Shown here piece after piece: positions 17,889 to 27,324 of a DNA stretch of 64,000 nucleotides. Under the pieces are notes generated by a model. That model ran no database searches and was not told the DNA's origin. It saw only the letters and a program-made list of their open reading frames with translations. This DNA is from Pararhodonellum marinum (lineage in GTDB: Bacteria > Bacteroidota > Bacteroidia > Cytophagales > Cyclobacteriaceae). Location: the NCBI RefSeq assembly GCF_015354735.1, contig NZ_JACEFJ010000008.1, positions 180,263-244,262 on the forward strand, given 5' to 3'. How positions within the stretch are numbered: position 1 is the first letter of the stretch; every line of letters begins with the position of its first letter. The position numbers and the translations under genes are program-made.

Positions 17889-18683
17889 TTACCCCTTCAA
17901 CTCACCATTTTTATCCACTTCAAATACCCAGACATAATCTTTACAATCGTCGGAAACATTGGGTGTCCCACAGGTTTGTTGGGTACCTTCAATGACATAT
18001 CCCTTATGGTCAGGTAGTCTGGAAATGTTTTTACCATATTCATTGAAAAAACCACCGTAAGTCTTTTGCCAAACAAGTTCACCTTTGGAATCAATCTTTA
18101 ACAATAGCACATCATAATTTCCATTTCCAAATGAACTGGTAGAACCAACCACTAAACATCCCCCATCTTCTGTGGAAACAACCTCTCCCGCCCTATCATA
18201 GCTGGTACCGCCAAATGTATTTTGCCAGAGAATTTCCCCATCCATGTCTTTCCTGGTTACTTCGATATCACAGACTGTTTCTGTACCGCAGTTGATGGTA
18301 GCTACAGAATATTGATCTTCACTTGAATAGACTAGCGTTGATTTGGCAGGAAGCCAAAAGTAGAGCATAAATGCAATAATTGGCATTAAGGTGAATCCAA
18401 TGGTTTTTTTAGCAGAAAAATTTCCCAGGAATGAAATGAGTGTGGTCATAAGAGATTTTGATAATAAATTGAAGTGAGATGGTTTCTTATTCTGTGAATT
18501 CAGATCTTCCAAATCAACCTCTAAGGCCTTACTTAGCATTTTCAACGAATAGGCACTTGGATTGACTTCTCTGTTTTCTATGCGTTGCATGGTGCGAATG
18601 GAAAGGCCGCTTTTGTCAGCAAGTTCGGCTTGCGTGAGGCCCTTTTCTTTCCGTAAGGATTTGATTCTTTCTCCTAAATTCAC
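17889..18683 (-). CDS. Membrane-anchored XRE-type HTH protein with extracytoplasmic repeat domain
   Basis: A 264-residue protein with three parts. Residues 1-60 are a Cro/C1-type helix-turn-helix (LGERIKSLRKEKGLTQAELADKSGLSIRTMQRIENREVNP). A membrane segment lies at about 95-112 (IGFTLMPIIAFMLYFWL). The remainder, probably periplasmic, has two repeats of the form W-Q-x-T-[FY]-G-G followed by DGG-x-[LV]-V-x-G, as in secreted propeller-like proteins. This suggests a transmembrane regulator sensing an envelope signal, although no such role is proven. The N-terminal HTH text is very close to other Bacteroidota XRE regulators. It lies just downstream of the broken glucanase gene on the same strand. 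Confidence 0.75.
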   Translation of the reverse strand: MNLGERIKSLRKEKGLTQAELADKSGLSIRTMQRIENREVNPSAYSLKMLSKALEVDLEDLNSQNKKPSHFNLLSKSLMTTLISFLGNFSAKKTIGFTLMPIIAFMLYFWLPAKSTLVYSSEDQYSVATINCGTETVCDIEVTRKDMDGEILWQNTFGGTSYDRAGEVVSTEDGGCLVVGSTSSFGNGNYDVLLLKIDSKGELVWQKTYGGFFNEYGKNISRLPDHKGYVIEGTQQTCGTPNVSDDCKDYVWVFEVDKNGELKG

Positions 18684-18790
18684 TTTTCAAATATCAATCT
18701 AACCAACCAAAAAGTTAACGTCAGACACACGTCATTTTTACGTCATCTTAACAATTTCAATGATGGCAATGTTTAATCGGTTGGAACACC

Positions 18791-20204
18791 CTATTTACTT
18801 TTCATAATAGCATTAATGATATTTGGATAAGCATGTTCACCGGTATGTCTATTGAAAATGCCAAAACCATGATCACCCAGATAGCCATTGTCCCAATAAA
18901 AAGGCACTATGCCCAGATTGACCATGGATTGGGTCACCTACTCGACGTAGTATTCGCGATAGGCCTCATGTTCGGGAAAAGCATTTTTGGAAATCGCTCC
19001 GTATTCTCCCATGATCACAGGAATCCCTTTGTCGATAAAGTTTGTTTTCATTTTTCGGAACTGCGCATCTGCATGGGTCTCATTGCCCCAACCTGAGGTT
19101 TTGGATGGATCTGTGGCATTTTGACCCCATTGGCTTACCGGGCTGCTTTCATCTAAGGCAAATTGAAAAGGATCATAGTAGTGGACTTCCATCACCAACC
19201 GATCCTCAATGGTATCTTCAGGAACCACACTGAAATTCACAGCATGATCAATATTGGTATAGAAACCTTGATATACCAAGTGTCGGTAGGCATTCCTCCC
19301 TCCTGTTGACCGGACAGCATTGACAAAGGTTTGGTTGAAGCCGTTTTGAACAGTATAGTATTCCGGTGTAGGGGTACCGTAATCACCTGTCACCATGACT
19401 TCATTGGTTCCTGCAAACAACAAATAGTCATCGTAATCCCTGAAATGTAGCGCAATCTGCCTCCACATCAGATTCAGTCTGTTGTTTACATCCTGCTCCT
19501 GTGCATAAGTGGGCTGCATCCATCCCCCATCCCAATGGATATTGATGATGGCATACATGTCATTGTCCAGCACATAATTGACTACCTCCTCAACCCTCAG
19601 CATCCAACTTTCTTGAATGGTGTAATAGGATGCCCCTGAAAACCTGTTCCAAGCGACAGGAACCCTTACTGAATTGAATCCAGCCGCCTTGACCTTATCG
19701 ATGAATGCTTTCGTGGCAGGTGGATTACCCCATGCCGTTTCTCCTTCAATGGCTTCCAGAGAATTGCCCAGGTTCCAGCCCAAACCAAACTCCTTGGCCA
19801 ATTCCAGACTACTGATGTTTCTCATTCAAGTGGGGTCAGGATCAATGTAAGATTCATCTACCCACTTTTTCTGACTCAATTGTATTTGTTGGCTGATTTC
19901 TCCAAGTCTAAGCTGAACGGTAATCTGCCGGTCATTCCCAGATAGATTGGGAAGACTTTTCAGGGTGACTGTGGCATTTCCTTGGCCTTGCTTGGGAGTG
20001 ATTTCCAGCCAATCAGTCGAATGTTCAAAACTCCAGGAACCCGTAGAGGTAATCTCTAAACTGGTCGATTCACCTTCAGGAGAAAAATCAAACGAATGGA
20101 AGGAAACCTGTAGGATTTGATGGTTTGCTCTCCTCACTACAGGAAAGAGTCAACAGGAAGATTATTGAAAGCAGACCGGCCCACTCAAAATTGAAAAGCT
20201 TCAT
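18791..20204 (-). pseudogene. Broken BACON-GH5 endoglucanase lipoprotein gene
   Basis: Reading the minus strand, ATG 20204 starts a lipoprotein signal (LLSIIFLLTLSCSEES, lipobox cysteine). A frameshift near 20137-20100 then moves to the frame of a BACON domain (VSFHSFDFSPEGESTSLEI to GSWSFEHSTDWLEITP). An in-frame TGA at 19826-19828 interrupts before MRNISSLELAKEFGLGWNLGNS. The GH5 domain follows with acid/base E (AGTNEV) and nucleophile E (IMGEYG), until an in-frame TAG at 18938-18940. After the TAG the same frame continues with VPFYWDNGYLGDHGFGIFNR to a final stop at 18791. All parts stay recognisable, so decay is recent. Intact homologues would be cell-surface beta-glucanases. Sequencing error is possible but three lesions make it less likely. 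Confidence 0.85.
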
Positions 20205-20402
20205 AGGTATTTTAGGTTTATCGATCTAAAATTACCGAAAATTAAAGGTACAATGGGGACAAAATGTTATTGATATGGGGTGCAAATGTTAAGTGTTCCT
20301 CGGGTAAGTAGAAGATCGTATTCCCAATAATCCCTTCGAAAGTTAATCTTCCTTTCTGTCATGTGATGTTTACTTGATCCTTAATAAGACCTATTAAATT
20401 TA

Positions 20403-20448
20403 TATATAGTCCGTACCAAATCCACATTAACTTCGTATATAGTCCGTA
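20403..20448 (+). promoter_or_regulatory. Two direct repeats of TATATAGTCCGTA spaced 33 bases
   Basis: The 13-mer TATATAGTCCGTA occurs at 20403-20415 and again at 20436-20448, start to start 33 bases (about three helical turns). It lies in the gap between the divergent GH5 pseudogene and the small ORF at 20592. The arrangement fits a dimeric or tandem regulator site, for example one recognised by a LytTR-type protein; no regulator is identified. Confidence 0.45.
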
Positions 20449-20559
20449 TTTAAATTATTGGAGTAATTAAACAGGAGGATTTTTTTGGGGAGAAACTACC
20501 ATTCTGACCTATGGGACGTCAACGAAAAGACTTGGCTGGATAGTGAAAAAACTTAACCT

Positions 20560-20567
20560 TATCTTTG
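20560..20567 (+). promoter_or_regulatory. Candidate -7 element for the 20592 ORF
   Basis: TATCTTTG matches TAnnTTTG. The nearest TTG (20532) is 25 bases upstream, longer than ideal. It covers the TTG codon at 20565, so ATG 20592 is the likelier start. Confidence 0.45.
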
Positions 20568-20591
20568 GGCCTCACAAAAACAAACAAGGCA

Positions 20592-20843
20592 ATGTTCGAA
20601 GGCCCCAACTATCCAGAATCTTTAGATGAATCAGTTTTTGAAGAATGGCTGGAAAAAGGACGTTCAAGTAAAATTCCGTATGCTTACCTCATGGTCATTT
20701 GGGATGAATTGGACGGTTTGTACGCTCCGGTATATGTAGAGCTCCGGAGTGAACTGAAAAAGTATGCCCGCTATGGTCAGGCACCCGACCATCAGTTATT
20801 GGTAGCTGCATATGACCTCTATTCCGAAACTAGGGTGATCTAG
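20592..20843 (+). CDS. Small acidic protein of unknown function
   Basis: An 83-residue protein from ATG 20592. It is rich in acidic and aromatic residues (ESVFEEWLEKGR, YLMVIWDELDGLYAPVY), with no signal peptide or membrane helix. I do not recognise the family. Codon use and length of the frame are consistent with a real gene, and a -7-like element precedes it. No functional link to its neighbours is evident. Confidence 0.55.
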   Translation: MFEGPNYPESLDESVFEEWLEKGRSSKIPYAYLMVIWDELDGLYAPVYVELRSELKKYARYGQAPDHQLLVAAYDLYSETRVI

Positions 20844-21003
20844 AATTCTTTATAGGATGAGTTATTTTTAATAGGCTGACTCACAATAAGTACTTTGAGC
20901 CAGTGAAGGAGTAATGCAGGACATAAGCAATCAAACAAAGATCTCTTATTCGCTCGGGCATTTATTCCCTTTCAATTTAAATTTTCAGTACTCCCAAACT
21001 TAA

Positions 21004-21402
21004 TTATTTCATCGTTAATATAGGCTTGAATGCATAGAAATGGGTACTGGCAAGGAATCCAACCAACCCAACCAAGACAAATCCCATAATCATCCCATTT
21101 GGACTTGTGAATGCGGCCAGTAAGAAAATATTAAGGATGATCGGAGTGATCAGCACCAATCCCAGTTTGACAAAACGGTTGGTGAGAAAGGTAAGCCCAG
21201 CCACCAATTCTATCCCCTTAACGATATGCATCAGATATCCGGTAGCCCAAAGGTTTTCTACAATCCTACTTGCCTCTGGACTAATGCCCATTTCGCTGGG
21301 AGGTATAAAAAATGATATAAAGGCACTTGGAATAAAGATCAATGCCAATAAAATCCTTGCTGAGGTATATAACCATCCTGATTTTGTGCTTGCGGTTTTC
21401 AT
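21004..21402 (-). CDS. DoxX-like small membrane protein
   Basis: A 132-residue protein from ATG 21402 with four predicted membrane helices: ARILLALIFIPSAFISFF, YLMHIVKGIELVAGLTFL, LGLVLITPIILNIFLLAAF and GMIMGFVLVGLVGFLAS. The pattern, including an early arginine and the E in KGIELVAG, is that of the DoxX-like family. Role undefined in most bacteria. It lies 80 bases downstream of a Crp/Fnr-type regulator on the same strand, so the two may form an operon. Confidence 0.75.
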   Translation of the reverse strand: MKTASTKSGWLYTSARILLALIFIPSAFISFFIPPSEMGISPEASRIVENLWATGYLMHIVKGIELVAGLTFLTNRFVKLGLVLITPIILNIFLLAAFTSPNGMIMGFVLVGLVGFLASTHFYAFKPILTMK

Positions 21403-21482
21403 GTTCTTCTTTTTGTAAAACACAAATATCCGCTTCACAGTCCTTCCAAGCATTAACCTAGATTAAGAAAGGGTAACAAGCT

Positions 21483-22058
21483 TTATTTTTTTGCCCTTTT
21501 TCCCCTAATCTTGCTCAAAGCTTCAGGGGTAATTCCTAAATAAGAGGCAATCATTCTCTGAGGAATCCTTTGGGTGATTTGGGGATAGGTAGATAGAAAG
21601 TGTTCATAACGCTGCAGTGCCGTCGCACTCATCAGCATGATTACCCTTTCCTGCAAAACAGCTATGCGATTGGCAAGCATCTCTGCTCGGTTCAGATTGC
21701 TTTCTGGAAAAACCCGGATCAAATCCTTTAACACGCTTTTATCCAAAACCTCCACTTCAGAATCTTCGATGGCATCGATATACAGTACCGAAGTCTGATC
21801 CCCTGATTTGGAATCCAAGTCGGAAATTAGCCATCCCTCCGGAGCAAACATGTAAATATGTTCTTTCCCGGATTGATCTAACACATAGCTTTTCAGCAAG
21901 CCTTTTTTAACAAAATAAACTTTTGTATTTGGATCTCCTTTTTGTTGGATGATTTCTCCTTGACGAAAGGCTTTGCCTTTTATCTGTTTCAATAGGCTCT
22001 CTTGTTCCAGACTTAAGGTCTGTGATTTGCCTATCAAAAAATCAATCAATTTTTCCAT
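21483..22058 (-). CDS. Crp/Fnr-family transcriptional regulator
   Basis: A 191-residue protein from ATG 22058; the frame is open upstream without a sensible N-terminus. The cyclic-nucleotide-binding-like beta-roll covers about residues 15-125 (FRQGEIIQQKGDPNTKVYFVKKGLLKSYVLDQSGKEHIYMF). A short C-terminal helix-turn-helix (QRIPQRMIASYLGITPEALSKIRG) follows. There are no Fnr-type cysteines. Bacteroidota proteins of this shape usually bind no cAMP and control small adjacent genes. Likely target is the downstream DoxX gene. Confidence 0.85.
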   Translation of the reverse strand: MEKLIDFLIGKSQTLSLEQESLLKQIKGKAFRQGEIIQQKGDPNTKVYFVKKGLLKSYVLDQSGKEHIYMFAPEGWLISDLDSKSGDQTSVLYIDAIEDSEVEVLDKSVLKDLIRVFPESNLNRAEMLANRIAVLQERVIMLMSATALQRYEHFLSTYPQITQRIPQRMIASYLGITPEALSKIRGKRAKK

Positions 22059-22297
22059 AAAGTGGCTTTTACAAAGCTTTGTGTTAAAGTTAATAAAGCG
22101 TCCACCAGAAAAAAGAAACCCCACGACCCCTAAACCGAAAGATTTTTTTAACTACTCTTTCCGGTTACAAACTTATCACCCAATGTCTTGAGAGATCCGA
22201 AAGGTAAGATTCCGTTGGTTACGGCCAATAAACTAAACCAAAAACCAGACGCTGAAAATTCCAAAAAAAGGGAATTGAATGAAAGCGACCCAACTGT

Positions 22298-22861
22298 TTA
22301 CTTTATCTGAGCCCGCCGCAATTCTTTCATTTGCTTAAAATAGGATGGAGTAAGGCCAGTAACTTTCTTGAATTGATTGGAAAGATGGGACACACTGCTG
22401 TAATCCAATTTGTAGGAAATTTCTGTTAGATTAAGCTCATTGTACAACAACAACTCTTTTACCTTTTCAATCTTATTGAAAATTATGAATTGCTGAATGG
22501 TGATTCCCATGACATCCGAGAACAGATTGGAGAGGTATGTATAATCATATCCTAGCTGTGTGCTGAGATGATCTGAAAAATTGACTTTAAGTAAGCTATC
22601 TGAATGGTGGATCAAAGTGATGACCTCATTTTTAATCTTATTGATCAGAATATTCCTTTTATCTTCAAGCAGTTCAAGCCCAATGTTTTTTAAATTGAGC
22701 CTCAGGGTTTCGATTTGCTGTCCGGTGAGTTTTTCAAAAATCTCTACTTCTCCCAGATTGACACTGGCATACTTGATGCCCAACTTTCGAAGTTCTTCCT
22801 TGACCACCAAGATACATCGAAGACTCACCATGTATTTGATATGTATTTTCTTAGTTTCCAA
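22298..22861 (-). CDS. AraC-family transcriptional regulator
   Basis: A 187-residue protein. The C-terminal half (about 85-185) is an AraC DNA-binding domain with two helix-turn-helix motifs (DHLSTQLGYDYTYLSNLFSDVMG and LNLTEISYKLDYSSVSHLSNQFKKVTGLTPSYFKQM). The N-terminal part (GIKYASVNLGEVEIFEKLTGQQ) is a short domain of the kind seen in regulators fed by two-component systems, not an arabinose-like cupin. It starts 21 bases after the response-regulator stop codon, so it is probably the output of the preceding phosphorelay. Confidence 0.88.
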   Translation of the reverse strand: METKKIHIKYMVSLRCILVVKEELRKLGIKYASVNLGEVEIFEKLTGQQIETLRLNLKNIGLELLEDKRNILINKIKNEVITLIHHSDSLLKVNFSDHLSTQLGYDYTYLSNLFSDVMGITIQQFIIFNKIEKVKELLLYNELNLTEISYKLDYSSVSHLSNQFKKVTGLTPSYFKQMKELRRAQIK

Positions 22862-22882
22862 TTTATCTGAATCTACTTGTTG

Positions 22883-23332
22883 TTAGGCCTTTAGAAGAAA
22901 ATTGTCTTTGTTAAATGGGGGATCTTGGTATACTTTGGAATTCATTACGGCTTTTTCCAGCACCTTTTTTAATTTCTGAAAACTATTCGGCTTGTGAATA
23001 TAAACATTGGCCCCATGGATGAAGGTGTCATCCATATCCTTTTCACTCGAAGAAGTAGAATAAATGGCGATTGAAACTTCTTTGAATCTACTGTCAGCCC
23101 TGATTTCTTTCAGGCAGTCCATGCCGTTTTTTTGTGGCATATTGATATCCAAAAACAAGACCTGGGGCAAATCCTCAGTTTTGGTATGGTGCAACAGGTT
23201 CATCAATTCAATTCCGCCATTTACAATTTCAATGGTTATACCTAAATCCAAATCAATAAATGCCTCTTTGAACAAAAGCCTGTCTGCTTCATCATCGTCT
23301 GCAAGTACTATTTTTAGCGGTCTCTCAATCAT
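22883..23332 (-). CDS. Single-domain response regulator (CheY-like)
   Basis: A 149-residue receiver domain without output domain: acidic pocket DDDEAD near residue 12, phosphoacceptor D62 in LFLDINMP, threonine/serine switch in YSTSSS and K114 in IHKPN. Its start ATG overlaps the stop codon of the kinase gene by four bases (ATGA). It is the likely phosphate acceptor of the hybrid kinase just upstream. Confidence 0.92.
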   Translation of the reverse strand: MIERPLKIVLADDDEADRLLFKEAFIDLDLGITIEIVNGGIELMNLLHHTKTEDLPQVLFLDINMPQKNGMDCLKEIRADSRFKEVSIAIYSTSSSEKDMDDTFIHGANVYIHKPNSFQKLKKVLEKAVMNSKVYQDPPFNKDNFLLKA

Positions 23333-26300
23333 AATTTAGCCGGGAGGTATATATCAAAGATAGTTCCTTTATTTGATTCACTGGTAGCAAAAATAAATCC
23401 GTTGTGGTTGTCAACCACTTTTTTTACAATAGCAAGCCCTATTCCAGTTCCCGGATACTCATCTTTGCTATGAAGTTTTTCAAAAACTTCAAAAATTCTT
23501 TTGCTGTATTCCTGATTAAATCCAATCCCATTGTCTGAGAAGGTAATATGACAATAAGATTTATGGCTCATATTTTCAGAGATTTTGATGTCTTTTTTAT
23601 TTAAAATTCGAGAGGAAATGATAATCTTAACCGGTTCATTAGGTTTGGAAAATTTCAATGAATTGCGTGTCAGATTCTGGATCAATTGCCTGAACTGAAA
23701 TGGAATAACACTGATATCACACATATCATGGAGTTCAATGACAGCGTTTTTTTCTTCTAATTCCTCTTTCAACTCTTTTTCCACTTCATTGACAATCTCC
23801 TCAAGCTGAAGCGTTTCAAACTTCCTTTCTGCAGAACTGAGACTGGAAAAAGCCAACAGTTCTTCAATCAACAATTGCATCCTATTCGCTGATTTCTGCA
23901 TATGAATAAAATAGGTCTTGCCGTTAGGCGACAGGTTTGGGAGTTCCTTTTCAAGGATTCGGTCGGCAAAAGTTTGGATTTTTCGGAGCGGTTCCTGTAA
24001 ATCATGACTGGAGACATAGGCAAAAGCCTCCAATTCCTTGTTTATTTTTGCAAGGTCATCGTTTCTCTCTTCCAGGGTTTTGTTGGAATGGTCAAGTTGT
24101 TTCGTCCTTTCTCTCACTGCCTTTTCCAGTTTCAGACTATAACTTTGGGATTCCTTCATGTCCTTTGCATGGGTTTCCAACTCATCTTTTTGGACCTTTT
24201 CAGTTTCTGTAATATCATTGAAAGAAAGTAAGATCAATTGCTCCCCATGGCTTTTTTGAACAATGCGGTTTGAATTTAGCAAAAAGACCTTCTCTCCGAT
24301 CCTTGGAAAGGAATGGGTCAGTTTAAAATTAACAAAAGAAGGATTTTTTGGTATGATCTGTTCGAGAAATTCTCTTAGCTTGGGAATGTCCCAGTTTTTG
24401 TCTTCGAGGTCAAAAAGGATTTTGCCTTCTAAGGCTTCCTTTTTCAACCCAAAGGTTCTATAAAAAGCATCGTTGGTTGTTTTTATCTGTAAGTCCTTAT
24501 CCAGAACAATCAATGGTTCGTGTAGGGTTGAAATAATGGCCTTGGAATAATCGTAGGATTCGCTCAGCAGGTCATTTCGGGTCTGTAATTCCTGATTGGT
24601 GGTGATCAATTCCTCATTGGATGATTCTAGTTCCTCTTTAGAAGTTTCCAGTTCCTCATTGACTGTCTGAAGTTCTTCATTGCTGGATACAATTTCTTCG
24701 TTGGCACTCTGTAGCTCCTCGATAAATCCCTCTTGGTCATGGGCAAGTTCTACGGCTGCCTCATGTGAAGAGGCCAACTCTTCCTCAAGTTGATTGATTC
24801 TCTTTTCCTGGAGCTTGAACTGTGTACTCTGTCCATCTCCATTTCCTTTCATCTCCTTCAATCCCAAAATCTGCTCATGATGGGAAAATACCACCAGCAT
24901 CAGCTGTTCCTCAGAAGCCAAGTGGAGCGGAGCTACTTCAATACTGATGATAAATGGGGCATTGTTGATGCTTACTTCAATTCCCCCTTTTCTGATGCGT
25001 TGATTGGTTTTAAATGATTTGGATATCAGATTTCGTAAATGAAAGGCAATTTCTTTTCTTACCAGTTTAAAGATATTCAGTGAGGCTTTACCAGCCACAT
25101 GGCTAAAGTACAGGTCGGTATTGCCCCTGAACTGTTTGATTTCATGCTGTTGATTGATCACCACACAGGAAGGTAAAAAATCGGCAATGATGATGTCATC
25201 TATCGCCTCTGCAAGTCCCATACTTCGCTGTTTGTCATTTAATTCAGAGAAAGGGGAATGCACACCTTTATTTTCTGTATGGTTCGCAGAATGATTCTCT
25301 TTCTTAGGCATTCTCTTATTGGGCAAAGTAAACAGGAGGTTATCTGAGTTGCTTTTTTTCAGATAAATTTTAAACTTTTTGTCTAGTTGAGTAAATAAAT
25401 GCGTGGAAGAACTGATGGTTTCTGCTTTTCCAAGCATCAGATAGCCGGTTTCGTTCAAGGCATAATGAAAAGTCGCTAGTACCCTTTTCTGTGCCAGATT
25501 GTCAAAATAAATAAACAGATTCCTGCAACTGATAAAATCTATTTTTGAGAATGGCGGGTCTTTGAGCACATTATGGGTGGCAAAGACACAGATATCCCTA
25601 ATTGTTTTTGATATCTTATAATTGCCGTCATTCTTGGAAAAGAAACGCTGCAAACGTTTTGGATAAACAGATTCCAATTCACTTTTGGTATAGATACCAA
25701 TTCGGGCTTTCGCGATGGCTTTTTCACTCAGGTCTGTGGCAAACATCTTGATAGGAATGGGTTGATCCATCTTTTCCTGAACCTCCAGAATCATCATGGC
25801 AATGGAAAAAGCCTCCTCACCAGACGAGCAGGCCGGTACCCAGATGCGCAGCGACTCACCGGCTTTTTTTGATTTCAGGAGTTTTGGAATCAAAAATTCC
25901 TTCAAAAATTTATAGGTATCAGAATCTCTGAAAAAACTGGTTACATTGATCAACAAGTCCTGATAAAGAATATCCAGTTCTTCTTTTTTTTCGCCGATCA
26001 ATTCTAAATAGGTTTGTAGGTCATCCACCCGATTGAGCAGCATTCTCCTCAAAATCCTTCTTTTGATGGTCCTCATTTTATATGCCGTAAAATCTACTCC
26101 AGTAGATTGAAACAGCGCGGACAGAATTGCCTTTAATTCGTGATTGTCATCATTGATCAGATCCTCCTCTCTGCTTTTGAGCTCATCATTTCTCACCAAT
26201 GGATGATTACTTAACCTGTTTAACTCCTCAGCAATTTCTTTTGGAGACAAGATAAAATCCACAATCCCGGCAGAAATAGCTGATTTGGGCATGCTGTCAA

Positions 26301-26847
26301 ATTTGGCCGTCTTATCTTGGGCAAAGGTAAGTCCCCCATGCTCTTTGATAGCCTTCATCCCTATGGTTCCATCGGTTGCACTTCCACTCAAGACAACCCC
26401 TATGACGTTTTCGTGATGGGTTTTAGCAAGTGAAGAAAAAAGAATGTCTATAGGGAGATTGAATTTGGGACTTGCGGGTCTTGGTCTTAAAATGATATGA
26501 CCATAGTCCACCGATATTTCTTTATCAGGAGGAATGATGTAAAAACTATCAGGCTTAATCAACACCTTGTCCTCCACCTCCCTTACATCCATGGAAGTTA
26601 TTTTGGACAGCAGGGGGGCAAGCATGCTTTTATGGTCAGGCTTAAGGTGCTGTACATAGATAAATGCCATGCCCGTCTCAGGGGACAGGTATTTCAATAA
26701 TTCAGAAACCGCTTCAAGACCACCCGCAGAAGCACCGATAGCAACTACCGGAAATACTGCCGCTTCAGAAGAAATTGGCATAGCATCCTTACCCTTACTT
26801 TTATTCCCGGATTGCTCCATTTTATGATTTTTAGACTGGGTGGGCAT
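23329..26847 (-). CDS. CheB-CheR-PAS-histidine kinase hybrid
   Basis: A 1,172-residue protein from ATG 26847. Order: CheB methylesterase domain with S in GASAGG, H in QHLKPDH and D in SGSATDG (about 35-215); CheR methyltransferase domain (about 245-515) with WVPACSSGEEAFSIA as the SAM site; a spacer; a long coiled coil rich in EEL heptads (about 675-765); a PAS domain (about 765-870); HisKA with H in YVSSHDLQEPLRKI (about 935); and HATPase with N, G1 and G2 boxes (NSLKFS, DNGIGF, GTGIGLAIVKK). It is cytoplasmic with no membrane span. These hybrids couple receptor modification to a phosphorelay. The window shows no classical MCP or CheA nearby. Confidence 0.93.
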   Translation of the reverse strand: MPTQSKNHKMEQSGNKSKGKDAMPISSEAAVFPVVAIGASAGGLEAVSELLKYLSPETGMAFIYVQHLKPDHKSMLAPLLSKITSMDVREVEDKVLIKPDSFYIIPPDKEISVDYGHIILRPRPASPKFNLPIDILFSSLAKTHHENVIGVVLSGSATDGTIGMKAIKEHGGLTFAQDKTAKFDSMPKSAISAGIVDFILSPKEIAEELNRLSNHPLVRNDELKSREEDLINDDNHELKAILSALFQSTGVDFTAYKMRTIKRRILRRMLLNRVDDLQTYLELIGEKKEELDILYQDLLINVTSFFRDSDTYKFLKEFLIPKLLKSKKAGESLRIWVPACSSGEEAFSIAMMILEVQEKMDQPIPIKMFATDLSEKAIAKARIGIYTKSELESVYPKRLQRFFSKNDGNYKISKTIRDICVFATHNVLKDPPFSKIDFISCRNLFIYFDNLAQKRVLATFHYALNETGYLMLGKAETISSSTHLFTQLDKKFKIYLKKSNSDNLLFTLPNKRMPKKENHSANHTENKGVHSPFSELNDKQRSMGLAEAIDDIIIADFLPSCVVINQQHEIKQFRGNTDLYFSHVAGKASLNIFKLVRKEIAFHLRNLISKSFKTNQRIRKGGIEVSINNAPFIISIEVAPLHLASEEQLMLVVFSHHEQILGLKEMKGNGDGQSTQFKLQEKRINQLEEELASSHEAAVELAHDQEGFIEELQSANEEIVSSNEELQTVNEELETSKEELESSNEELITTNQELQTRNDLLSESYDYSKAIISTLHEPLIVLDKDLQIKTTNDAFYRTFGLKKEALEGKILFDLEDKNWDIPKLREFLEQIIPKNPSFVNFKLTHSFPRIGEKVFLLNSNRIVQKSHGEQLILLSFNDITETEKVQKDELETHAKDMKESQSYSLKLEKAVRERTKQLDHSNKTLEERNDDLAKINKELEAFAYVSSHDLQEPLRKIQTFADRILEKELPNLSPNGKTYFIHMQKSANRMQLLIEELLAFSSLSSAERKFETLQLEEIVNEVEKELKEELEEKNAVIELHDMCDISVIPFQFRQLIQNLTRNSLKFSKPNEPVKIIISSRILNKKDIKISENMSHKSYCHITFSDNGIGFNQEYSKRIFEVFEKLHSKDEYPGTGIGLAIVKKVVDNHNGFIFATSESNKGTIFDIYLPAKL

Positions 26848-27324
26848 ATACACGGCTGAATACAATAGGTGATACACCAAAAACCTGCCTATGAAGATAC
26901 GAAAAATACACTTTGGTACCTAAACATAAAATAAGGCATGCGTACAATCAGTAAAAGATGTAAAAATTAGTTGGTTTTTTACAAAATCACGAAGACCTCT
27001 CCCATCAATCTGCAAAAAGTGGCTTTTGATCTGTATGGCCACACCACCTTAATAAGACCCTAATCCACCTCTTGACCACTTTGAAATTTTAAATCCATTT
27101 CAATACCTCCACCCAAAATACCCTCTTCCGACAGTCATAGTGTGGCTTAAAGTGAATTCGCTACACTTCCCTCAAAGAGCGATTCTTATCCACCTATTCA
27201 CCACCTACAATTTTACAACATTTACACAAAAATATCCTGTGTCGTCAGTCATCGCTCCGCTCAAAGAGAAAAGACCTAAATACCAACCTGAAAGTGTAAC
27301 AGGGTAGCGCCGCAAAAAATACGA
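26848..27324. other. Gene-free stretch with strong strand composition bias
   Basis: No gene found. The + strand is strikingly C-rich, with repeated CCACC/CCTCC words (so G-rich GGTGG on the minus strand). Two imperfect direct repeats are visible: one around 27125-27200 and a shorter one at about 27230-27290, sharing AAAATA-C-CCT, CAGTCAT and CTCAAAGAG words. AGTGTGGC at about 27138 can pair with GCTACACT near 27162. Confidence 0.5.

Larger units (their letters stand above)
20205..20591. other. Intergenic region upstream of the broken GH5 gene
   Basis: Contains a pair of direct repeats (reported separately) and a -7-like element at 20560. No gene seen. Confidence 0.5.
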
